Source: Microbacterium sp. (GTDB taxonomy: Bacteria; Actinomycetota; Actinomycetes; Actinomycetales; Microbacteriaceae). Taken from it: a stretch of 64,000 bases of DNA. A model generated the notes under the pieces. That model was not told the origin of the DNA. It ran no database searches and saw only the letters and a list, made by a program, of their open reading frames with translations. The stretch spans positions 217,253 through 281,252 of the forward strand of contig NZ_JAPSIY010000003.1 of the NCBI RefSeq assembly GCF_031178445.1. Direction: 5' to 3'. The position numbers and the translations under genes are program-made. Positions 57,419-64,000 of the stretch are shown in pieces (position 1 is the first letter of the stretch; each line of letters opens with the position of its first letter).

Positions 57419-58726
57419 TCAGAGGCGGCCTGCGGCCTTGAGCTCCAGATAGCGGTCGGCGATCCTGGGCGGCAGCTGCTCCGGATCGGCCGCGATGGCC
57501 TCCCCGCCCGCGCGGCGCACCGCATCGGCCACGATCTCGGCGTCGCGCATCGTCAGCTCGGCCGCCGCGGCGAGGTAGACGTCCTGGCGCGAGTCGCGAC
57601 GCCGAGCGAGCTCTCCGATCGAGTCGTCGGTGACGGAGCCGACCAGCACGGTGGTCGCCCTGCCGGCATCGGGGAACGCACCGAGGAAAGACCGGGCCGA
57701 CTCCGCGGCGTCCTGCGCGGTCAGCACCACGATCAGCGACGGCCGGGTGGTCACCGTGCGCACGGCCGCGAATGCGCTCGCCCAGTCGGTGTCGACCAGA
57801 CGGGCGTGCACGGGGGCCATCGCGTCGGTGAGCGCGGGCAGCAGGGCAGCACCCTCGACCCCGGTGACCCGGGCCCTCGTGACCCGGTCGTGCATGAGCA
57901 GGTGCACATGATCGCCCGCCCGTGCCGCGAGCGCCGAGAGCAGCAGTGCCGCCTCGAGTGATGCGTCGAGGCGCGTGCTGTCACCCACCCGCGCGGCGGC
58001 GGTCCGCCCCGTGTCGATCAGGACGACCACATGCCGGTCGCGTTCGGGGCGCCAGGTGCGCAGCATGGTGGTGCCCGACCTCGCGGTGGCGCGCCAGTCG
58101 ATCGATCGCACATCGTCGCCGCGCACGTACTCGCGCAGCGAATCGAACTCGGTGCCCTGCCCGCGAACCTGGATCGAGGTGTTGCCGTCCAGCTCACGCA
58201 GTCGAGCGAGCCGCGACGGCAGGTGCTTGCGCGAAGTGAAGGCCGGAAGCACCCGCAGCGCCCCGCGCACGTCATGACGGGCCTGCCGGCCAGCGAGACC
58301 CAAAGGCCCTCGAGAGCGCAGCACGACCATGCCGCTCTGCAGCTCCCCACGGCGGCGCGGAAGGAGGGGGATCTCGACGCGCCGGCGCTCGCCCGGTGGC
58401 ACGAGGAGCCGCTCACGTCGCTCGGGAGCTCCGGCGGTCGGCTGCCAGCCGTCGCGCAGCAGCCCGCGCAGTGTTCTCGACCCGGTGTTGCGCACCGCCA
58501 CGCTCGTGACCACGCGCTCGCCGAGGCGGGCACGCGCGGGTACGCGGCGAGTGATGACGGCAGCCCGCGGGTCGGCGGCAAGTGCGACGTCCGCGCCGGT
58601 CGACACGATGCACAGCAGAACCCAGCAGCCGACGACCGCCCAGGCCGGCACCCCGGCGGTGCTCAGCAGCACGACCGGTACGACACCCAGCGACAACAGC
58701 AGCGCCAGCAGAGGGGAGACGTACAT
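57419..58726 (-). CDS. DUF58 domain protein
   Basis: A 435-residue protein. Two N-terminal membrane helices (LLALLLSLGVVPVVLLSTAG and WAVVGCWVLLCIVSTGADVA) precede a cytoplasmic region with the DUF58 hallmark GQGTEFDSLREYVRGDDVR and SIDWRATARSG, then a von Willebrand A-like fold (HVVVLIDTGRTAAARVGD). DUF58 proteins work with MoxR AAA+ ATPases, probably in assembly or activation of envelope proteins. Its ATG directly follows the MoxR stop, so it is the last gene of a five-gene operon. Confidence 0.9.
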   Translation of the reverse strand: MYVSPLLALLLSLGVVPVVLLSTAGVPAWAVVGCWVLLCIVSTGADVALAADPRAAVITRRVPARARLGERVVTSVAVRNTGSRTLRGLLRDGWQPTAGAPERRERLLVPPGERRRVEIPLLPRRRGELQSGMVVLRSRGPLGLAGRQARHDVRGALRVLPAFTSRKHLPSRLARLRELDGNTSIQVRGQGTEFDSLREYVRGDDVRSIDWRATARSGTTMLRTWRPERDRHVVVLIDTGRTAAARVGDSTRLDASLEAALLLSALAARAGDHVHLLMHDRVTRARVTGVEGAALLPALTDAMAPVHARLVDTDWASAFAAVRTVTTRPSLIVVLTAQDAAESARSFLGAFPDAGRATTVLVGSVTDDSIGELARRRDSRQDVYLAAAAELTMRDAEIVADAVRRAGGEAIAADPEQLPPRIADRYLELKAAGRL

Positions 58727-59707
58727 TCAGATCGGCACCCTGGTCTGCTGAACGACGGACTGCAGCACGGAGTCCGGGGACACGCCTTCCATCTGCGCGT
58801 CCGGGCGGAGCTGCAGACGATGCCGCCAGACGGGCATGAGCATCGTCTGCACATGGTCGGGCGTGACTGCGCTCGAGGCGTTGAGCCAAGCCCATGCCTT
58901 CGCGGCGCCGAGAAGCGCGGTGGATGCGCGCGGGCTCGCGCCGAGCTCGACCGACGGCGACTGCCGCGTCGCCCTGGCCAGATCGACGACGTAGCCGAGC
59001 ACGTCGTCGGTGACCTGCACGCGCCCGGCCGCGTCCTGCGCGGCGCGGATCTCCTCGGCGCTGACCACGGGCGAGACGCCACTGAGCAGACGCGGTGAGA
59101 AGCCCTCGGCATGCAGCCGCAGCACCGACACCTCCGCGTCGCGCTCCGGCATGCTCACGACGAGCTTCATCAGGAACCGGTCGAGCTGCGCCTCAGGCAG
59201 CGTGTAGGTGCCTTCGTGCTCGATAGGGTTCTGGGTCGCCGCGACGAGGAACGGATCGGGCAGCGGACGACTGGTGCCGTCGGCCGACACCTGACGCTCT
59301 TCCATCGCCTCCAGGAGGGCAGCCTGCGTCTTGGGAGGAGTGCGGTTGATCTCGTCGGCCAGCAGGATGTTGGTGAACACGGGGCCTTGGCGGAACTCGA
59401 ACTCCCCGGTGCGCGCGTCGTACACCAGCGAGCCTGTCACATCACCGGGCATCAGGTCGGGTGTGAACTGCACGCGCTTGGTGCTGAGTCCGATTGCGCG
59501 CGCGAAGCTGCGCACCACGAGCGTCTTCGCGACGCCGGGCACGCCCTCGAGGAGCACGTGCCCGCGGGCCAGGAGGGCGACCAGCAGGCCCGTGACCGTG
59601 CCGGCCTGGCCGATCACGGCCTTGTCGACCTCGGTGCGCACCCGGTGCATGGCCTGGCGCAGAGCGGTGTCGTCGAGGGTGGCGGTGGGGAGGCTCTCGT
59701 CGGTCAC
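58727..59707 (-). CDS. MoxR-family AAA+ ATPase
   Basis: A 326-residue ATPase: Walker A GVPGVAKT within HVLLEGVPGVAKTLVVRSFA, Walker B NILLADEINRTPPKTQAALL, sensor segment FLVAATQNPIEHEGTY and LPEAQLDRFLM with the arginine finger region. MoxR proteins act as chaperone-like partners of DUF58/VWA proteins encoded beside them. GTG 59707 overlaps the stop of the DUF4350 gene (GTGA) and follows AAGGAA at seven bases. A longer upstream frame lies within that gene and is rejected. Confidence 0.93.
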   Translation of the reverse strand: MTDESLPTATLDDTALRQAMHRVRTEVDKAVIGQAGTVTGLLVALLARGHVLLEGVPGVAKTLVVRSFARAIGLSTKRVQFTPDLMPGDVTGSLVYDARTGEFEFRQGPVFTNILLADEINRTPPKTQAALLEAMEERQVSADGTSRPLPDPFLVAATQNPIEHEGTYTLPEAQLDRFLMKLVVSMPERDAEVSVLRLHAEGFSPRLLSGVSPVVSAEEIRAAQDAAGRVQVTDDVLGYVVDLARATRQSPSVELGASPRASTALLGAAKAWAWLNASSAVTPDHVQTMLMPVWRHRLQLRPDAQMEGVSPDSVLQSVVQQTRVPI

Positions 59708-60930
59708 GGGAGGTTCCTTTCGGTGTGGAAGGCGTTGTCGACGGCCGTCTCGAGCTCGGCGAGCTTGCGCGCGAGGTCGATCAGGTCGCGGTCGGATGCG
59801 GGTGAGGGGCCGGCGAGCAGTTCGTGCAGGGAGCCGCGTGGCACGCGCAGCCGGTCGGCCGCCGAATCGGCGACCTCGTGCGCCGAGGCCCTCGGGCTCA
59901 GACCCAGGCGTCGCGAGAGCCGGAGGGTCGTCCCCTCGCGGATGGCGACGGCGGCGTGGGCGGAGTCCCCGGCTTTCGCCGTCAGATGCGCACGGCCATG
60001 CATGGTCTCCGAGGCGCGCACCGTCACCGGCAGTGACTCGGCCACCAGGGGGCCGAAGCGCCGTGCTCGCCAGCAGACCGCGGCGATGCCGGCGAGCAGG
60101 AGCAGCACGATCGCCGGGGTGAGCCAATCCGGGGTCAGGGTGCCGAGCGTCTCGGACTGCTCGCCGGTGATGTCGCTGTCTTCGAACGACGGCACGTACC
60201 AGACGACCCTGTCGGTCTGGGCCAGCAGTGCGAGACCGAGAGCGGCGTTCCCGTCCTGGGCGAGATCCTTGTTCGAGAAGAGGCGCGAGCCCTCGACGAG
60301 CGAGACGCTGCGACCGGCGTCTGTGAACCGCAGCAGGGCCGCGGCGCCCGATCCGTCCCGGAAGCAGGCTTCGACTCCTGGAGCGGCATCGAACAGCCGC
60401 TCGGGCTCGATCGACCCGGTACGCGCGAACTCCGCGACGGTGCAGTCCGCATCCAGCGCTCCGGCGGAGAGCGGGGCGTCCGCTCCGAGATCGAGCAACC
60501 GCAGCATCCGGGAGCTGCTGGTGAGGAGCACGACCCGTTCGGCGCTGTCGAGCAGATCAACGGCGGCGTCGTCGGTGAGCGTGTACGGGTCGGTGAGCAC
60601 GAGCGTCGTGCGGCCGTCGACGGATGCGGCGGCGTCGGCGCGGCTGCGCGTGATCTGAACCTCGACCCCCTGCTGCCGCACCAGCTCGGCCAGGGCCCTG
60701 GCGCCGCCGGGGCTGGGGCTCTCGGGGTTCAGAGGGCCGCTGAGGCTGGGCGCAGTCGCGACGAAACGCATGGAGAGCACGGCGATTCCGAGCAGCAGAA
60801 CGACGACGAGGAGCCAGCCCAGAATGCGTCCGCGTCGTCCTCGTGGGCGCGGGGCCGCGGTCGACTCCGCAGTCGGCTCCGGACTCGGGCCGCCTGCGCC
60901 GGTCGGCGGGGGAGCGGTGGTCACAGTCAC
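59704..60930 (-). CDS. DUF4350 domain membrane protein
   Basis: A 408-residue protein with a Pro-rich N-terminus, a first membrane helix (ILGWLLVVVLLLGIAVLSM), an extracellular DUF4350-like domain (GGARALAELVRQQGVEVQIT, TTLVLTDPYTLTDDAAVDLL) and a second helix (LTPDWLTPAIVLLLLAGIAA) before a cytoplasmic tail. DUF4350 is a regular component of the MoxR/DUF58/DUF4129 operon in actinobacteria. The domain resembles a periplasmic binding fold. GTG 60930 overlaps the DUF4129 stop (GTGA). Its specific role is unknown. Confidence 0.87.
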   Translation of the reverse strand: MTVTTAPPPTGAGGPSPEPTAESTAAPRPRGRRGRILGWLLVVVLLLGIAVLSMRFVATAPSLSGPLNPESPSPGGARALAELVRQQGVEVQITRSRADAAASVDGRTTLVLTDPYTLTDDAAVDLLDSAERVVLLTSSSRMLRLLDLGADAPLSAGALDADCTVAEFARTGSIEPERLFDAAPGVEACFRDGSGAAALLRFTDAGRSVSLVEGSRLFSNKDLAQDGNAALGLALLAQTDRVVWYVPSFEDSDITGEQSETLGTLTPDWLTPAIVLLLLAGIAAVCWRARRFGPLVAESLPVTVRASETMHGRAHLTAKAGDSAHAAVAIREGTTLRLSRRLGLSPRASAHEVADSAADRLRVPRGSLHELLAGPSPASDRDLIDLARKLAELETAVDNAFHTERNLP

Positions 60931-61580
60931 GCCGACACCGCCTCGAGCTGATGCGCCGGGGTCGCGACGCGCAGGTCGTCGTCGGTCTCCGCCAGCCGCC
61001 GGTAGTCGGACTCGGTCGCGGGACTGCGCAGGTAGCGCACCGCGTCGAAGGCGGTGGCGGCGCTGTGCAGTCGCTCCGCGAAGCCGGGGAAGGGAGCATT
61101 CGCCTCACGCGCGATGCCCTGGGCCGTGGCGCCGGGGGCGGGGTCGATCAGATCCCGCTCCAGCAGCCCTCGCGCGAGTGCGCGGAAGCGCAGAACGACT
61201 GCGGAGTCCCAGTCCTGCTCCCTGGCACGGCGTTCGGCCTCGACCCGGAGCTGGGCGGCCGTGCGATCGTCGCGCTCGCCGAGCAGTTCCGCACGTCGGC
61301 GCACGGCCCGTTCGGCGCGGGGTCTGCCCCAGACCAGCAGTGCCACGACGAGTGCGGCCACCAGGACCACGACGATGAGCGTCACAGCGAAGGGTGCCAC
61401 AGCGCCGGAGCCGTCGGAGCTGAAGAGTCCGAAGAACCACTCGACGACATCGGAGACCATCCGATCGAACCAGGTCGGCTTCGCCGCTTGATACGCCTGC
61501 TCCGACAGCTCGTCCTCTGCCCAGCGCCGCGCCTCGTCCCCATCGGGCACGAAGACATCGGCGAACCGCATCCCGATCAC
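60927..61580 (-). CDS. DUF4129 domain membrane protein
   Basis: A 217-residue protein with one membrane helix (VAPFAVTLIVVVLVAALVVA, LLVWG, about 75-100) and a cytoplasmic C-terminal domain containing QDWDSAVVLRFRALARGLLE and PFPGFAERLHSAATAFDAVR, which is the DUF4129 pattern. The domain is often fused to transglutaminase-like enzymes, but here it stands alone. GTG 61580 overlaps the upstream stop (GTGA). It is an operon partner of DUF4350, MoxR and DUF58. Confidence 0.87.
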   Translation of the reverse strand: MIGMRFADVFVPDGDEARRWAEDELSEQAYQAAKPTWFDRMVSDVVEWFFGLFSSDGSGAVAPFAVTLIVVVLVAALVVALLVWGRPRAERAVRRRAELLGERDDRTAAQLRVEAERRAREQDWDSAVVLRFRALARGLLERDLIDPAPGATAQGIAREANAPFPGFAERLHSAATAFDAVRYLRSPATESDYRRLAETDDDLRVATPAHQLEAVSA

Positions 61581-62971
61581 GTGCCTGCGCCGGGTGGCGC
61601 CCACGGATCCGGTGACGCTGGGTCACTCACAGGCGACGTCCGCTGGGGTGCGGACGGTATCGGCGGTGCAGGCGGGGCGGGTGTCTGCCCCGACCCCGTC
61701 TGCTGCGTGTGCGGTGCCGTCGCCTGCGGCTGGGCGTGCGGCTGCGGCGGGGCGTACGGCGGCGAGGCGTACCCCGGTGTCTGCTGCACGCGCTGGCCCG
61801 GCTGCGGAGCGTATCCGGGATAGGGGTAGGGTGCCTGCGCGGGGTACGGCGGTTGCGGGGCGTACGTCGGGTACGAAGGCGTCTGCGCGGGGGGAGGGGC
61901 GCTGCTGACCGCGCGAACCGGATCGACCGCATACGGGTCTCCGAGCTCCTCGTCAGACGTGCCGAGCGCGCTGTGCTCCACATAGCGGACCAGAGCCTGA
62001 TCGAGTCCCTCGTAGCGCATGCGGCTGTCGAGGTAGATGAGCGTGGCGCCTGTGCCCTGCACCACCAGCTGGATGGCGCCGACCGCGATCACGAGCGCCT
62101 GCGACAGCACGCTGATGCCGATCACGACGACGACGCCCGCGGCGTCCTCGCCACCGGTGGGCGCGAGGATCCCCCCGAGGACGGTGCCGATGAGCGATCC
62201 CGGGATACTCACCACCTGTATCGCGATGCCCATGATCGCGCTGATGAGGAACATGACGCCGAAGGCCGGCCAGAACCGGCCGCGGATCAGTCGCCACGAG
62301 CGCACCAGCGCGGTGCGCAGCGGGGCGCGCTCGATGACCAGGACCGAGGGCACGACCAGGAGCTTGGTGAAGAGCCAGACGAACAGGGGGATGCTGCCGA
62401 GCACAAGCAGCAGTCCGGCGATCACGCCGACCGCGATCGACGCGCCACTGTCGAAGCCGAGACCGGCGATGAGCCCGAAGACGACGCCGAAGACCAGCGC
62501 GATCCACAGCAGCACGGCGACGCCCTGCAGCAGCGAGAACGCGAACAGCCGCCAGAACGCAGGTCGCACCCGATCCCACAGCAGCCGAAGGGTCGCCTTC
62601 CGCGACACGGCGGCGAACGATACGTCCGCCGCGACCAGTCCCTGCACCACTGCAGTGAAGGCCACGCTGGCGAGCGCCAGGACGACACCGGCCAGGATGC
62701 CGAGAGCGATCGATCCCGCGACGACAGGGCCGTAGTCGGGAGAACTGGGCGGGACAGTCGCGATGCGGGTCGCGACGAAGATCGCCACCACCACCATCAC
62801 GCCGACCGTGATGAGCACCACCAGGAACTGCACTGTCACGGCGAAGCCGAACAGCACCTTGGGATTGTGGCGCAGGGCGCTGAATGCACGGCCCAGCAGC
62901 ATCCCGAATGTCATCGGGTGAAGAGGGATCGCCCCCTTCTTCGGTGCCGGTGTCCAGGTCTGGCCGCTCAT
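61577..62971 (-). CDS. polytopic membrane protein with Pro/Tyr-rich tail (DUF7847/GDPD membrane-domain-like)
   Basis: A 464-residue protein. Residues 1 to about 345 hold six or more hydrophobic helices, such as VLFGFAVTVQFLVVLITVGV and VIAGLLLVLGSIPLFVWLFT, with HPMTFGMLLGRAFSALRHNP at the start; this matches the membrane domain also found in some glycerophosphodiester phosphodiesterases. No catalytic domain is attached. The C-terminal 110 residues are a disordered tail of Pro, Tyr, Gln and Ala (PPYPAQAPYPYPGYAPQPGQ). It is the first gene of the operon; ATG 62971 follows GGGAGGGAG. The function is unknown. Confidence 0.8.
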   Translation of the reverse strand: MSGQTWTPAPKKGAIPLHPMTFGMLLGRAFSALRHNPKVLFGFAVTVQFLVVLITVGVMVVVAIFVATRIATVPPSSPDYGPVVAGSIALGILAGVVLALASVAFTAVVQGLVAADVSFAAVSRKATLRLLWDRVRPAFWRLFAFSLLQGVAVLLWIALVFGVVFGLIAGLGFDSGASIAVGVIAGLLLVLGSIPLFVWLFTKLLVVPSVLVIERAPLRTALVRSWRLIRGRFWPAFGVMFLISAIMGIAIQVVSIPGSLIGTVLGGILAPTGGEDAAGVVVVIGISVLSQALVIAVGAIQLVVQGTGATLIYLDSRMRYEGLDQALVRYVEHSALGTSDEELGDPYAVDPVRAVSSAPPPAQTPSYPTYAPQPPYPAQAPYPYPGYAPQPGQRVQQTPGYASPPYAPPQPHAQPQATAPHTQQTGSGQTPAPPAPPIPSAPQRTSPVSDPASPDPWAPPGAGT

Positions 62972-63062
62972 CCGCACTCCCTCCCGTGTGCTCTCCCATC
63001 GTGGCACATCGCCCCTCGGCATCCACGTCCCTCGCTTCCTGAGCGCGAACGAGTTTCTCAAG

Positions 63063-63068
63063 TAGGCT
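63063..63068 (+). promoter_or_regulatory. -10 TAGGCT for mtrAB
   Basis: TAGGCT lies about 68 bases before ATG 63136, giving a leader of roughly 60 bases, unlike the leaderless genes elsewhere in the window. GGGAGAGAAAG at 63109-63119 is rather far from the start; GAGG at 63121-63124 is closer. Confidence 0.4.
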
Positions 63069-63135
63069 GAAACGAGTTGCGGTCGCGCCGGGGGAGCAGA
63101 TCGCTTCGGGAGAGAAAGATGAGGCTGGGCCGACA

Positions 63136-63822
63136 ATGACCTCACGCATCCTCGTGGTCGACGACGACACCGCCCTGGCGGAGATGATCGGCATCGTGCT
63201 GCGCACGGAGGGATTCGAGGTGCTGTTCTGTGCCGACGGGGCACGTGCAGTCGACGAATGGCGCTCCTCACGGCCCGACCTGGTGCTGCTCGATCTGATG
63301 CTGCCGGGGATGGACGGCATCGAGATATGCACGCGTGTGCGCGCGGAATCCGGTGTGCCGATCATCATGCTCACCGCACGCAGCGACACCGCTGACGTGG
63401 TGAGGGGCCTCGAGGTCGGCGCCGACGACTACATGGTCAAGCCGTTCAACCCGAAGGAACTGGTCGCCCGCATCCGCACGCGACTGCGTCCCACCCCGCA
63501 GACCACGGCAGACGTGCTGCGCGTCGGCGATCTCACCATCGACGTCGACGCGCACGAGGTGCGTCGTGGCAGCACCCCGATCGCATTGACCCCGCTGGAG
63601 TTCCAGCTGCTGGTCGCGCTCGCATCCAAGCCGCAGCAGGTCTTCTCACGCGAGATGCTGCTCGAGCAGGTGTGGGGCTACCACTACAAGGCCGACACCC
63701 GACTGGTGAACGTGCATGTGCAGCGGCTGCGCGCGAAGGTGGAGCTCGATCCGGACAACCCGAAGATCGTGATGACGGTGCGTGGAGTCGGCTACCGCGC
63801 CGGGAGCGTCAGCCAGGGGTGA
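63136..63822 (+). CDS. mtrA: response regulator MtrA
   Basis: A 228-residue OmpR-family regulator; mycobacterial MtrA has the same length. The receiver domain shows the acidic pocket ILVVDDDTALAEM, the phospho-acceptor Asp53 in LVLLDLMLPGMDG, and the conserved Lys in DDYMVKPFNPKEL. The winged-helix domain has LTPLEFQLLVALASKPQQVF, YHYKADTRLVNVHVQRLRAK and TVRGVGYRAG. MtrA controls cell division and wall metabolism genes and is essential in some actinobacteria. mtrB overlaps its stop (GTGA). Confidence 0.96.
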   Translation: MTSRILVVDDDTALAEMIGIVLRTEGFEVLFCADGARAVDEWRSSRPDLVLLDLMLPGMDGIEICTRVRAESGVPIIMLTARSDTADVVRGLEVGADDYMVKPFNPKELVARIRTRLRPTPQTTADVLRVGDLTIDVDAHEVRRGSTPIALTPLEFQLLVALASKPQQVFSREMLLEQVWGYHYKADTRLVNVHVQRLRAKVELDPDNPKIVMTVRGVGYRAGSVSQG

Positions 63823-64000
63823 TCGCGACGAACGCGACACGCGTCAGCACCTCGACGAGGCGACTGCCGGGACGATGGGCGGACAGGATCGCCGCCGTCT
63901 GGCGCCGATCGATGCACTTCCGCACGATCGCGGTGACATTGCTGCTCACGTCTCTCGCCATCTTCATCACATGCGTGACCATGGCGCTCGTCATCCGCAG
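63819..64000 (+). CDS. mtrB: sensor histidine kinase MtrB, N-terminal fragment
   Basis: Only the first 60 codons are present. A basic cytoplasmic start (TRRLPGRWADRIAAVWRRSM) leads into the first membrane helix (IAVTLLLTSLAIFITCVTMA). The frame is open to the window edge. GTG 63819 overlaps the mtrA stop, the usual mtrAB arrangement, so MtrB is the expected partner kinase even though no kinase motif is inside the window. Confidence 0.85.
   Translation, partial: MIATNATRVSTSTRRLPGRWADRIAAVWRRSMHFRTIAVTLLLTSLAIFITCVTMALVIR

Noticed and set aside
58727..60127. 466-codon version of the MoxR gene
   Set aside because: The first 140 codons lie within the DUF4350 gene in another frame; GTG 59707 with a GTGA overlap and a ribosome binding site is the better start.

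Overview
The window looks like chromosomal DNA of a high-GC actinobacterium, most likely Microbacteriaceae and possibly Microbacterium. The evidence is GTG-rich, tightly overlapping genes, a WhiB2-type regulator, MtrA/MtrB, DUF3499 and DUF5719 proteins beside a ManA-type isomerase, and a MoxR/DUF58/DUF4129 block. I saw no tRNA, rRNA, CRISPR array, transposase or integrase.

From 0 to about 45.7 kb the window is one large envelope-glycopolymer region made of several modules. (a) 0.2-7.9 kb is teichoic-acid-like: a TagG/TagH-type ABC exporter, a bifunctional CDP-ribitol synthase of the Haemophilus Bcs1 type, a LicD/methyltransferase fusion, and a GT2 protein fused to a degenerate CDP-polyol phosphotransferase domain. 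(b) 7.9-12.1 kb holds a polytopic DUF6541-like protein, a GT2/DUF2304 pair and a GT4. (c) 12.2-22.3 kb is a mostly translationally coupled run: WbpD-, WbpE- and WbpB-like enzymes for a 2,3-diacetamido-uronic acid nucleotide sugar, a secreted wall-binding D-glucuronyl C5-epimerase-like protein, glycosyltransferases and an ABC flippase. (d) 22.3-30.3 kb holds three GT4 genes on the minus strand, then a WecB/WbpI-type epimerase, an OafA-like acyltransferase and a WbpA-type dehydrogenase. (e) 30.4-38.3 kb holds a wall-binding VanY carboxypeptidase and a galactan module (Glf, a second Wzm/Wzt exporter, GlfT1-like and GlfT2-like transferases). (f) 38.3-45.7 kb holds two O-antigen polymerase/ligase-like proteins, ManA, an acetyltransferase and an intact GT2-TagF fusion.

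From about 46 kb the content is conserved actinobacterial core: whiB2, a large GT2-like membrane protein, DUF5719, a zincin-like protein, DUF3499, a divergent RDD/SpoIIM pair, an aquaporin, furA-katG, a minus-strand operon (DUF7847-like membrane protein, DUF4129, DUF4350, MoxR, DUF58), then mtrA and the start of mtrB.

The main hypothesis is a wall glycopolymer containing a diacetamido-hexuronic acid. All five enzyme classes of the Pseudomonas WbpA-B-E-D-I route are present. A flippase and candidate polymerases are nearby, and a secreted C5-epimerase carrying wall-binding repeats could modify the polymer outside the cell. Separately, at least fourteen genes have a TANNNT -10 hexamer only 6-8 bases before the start codon, which suggests widespread leaderless transcription.
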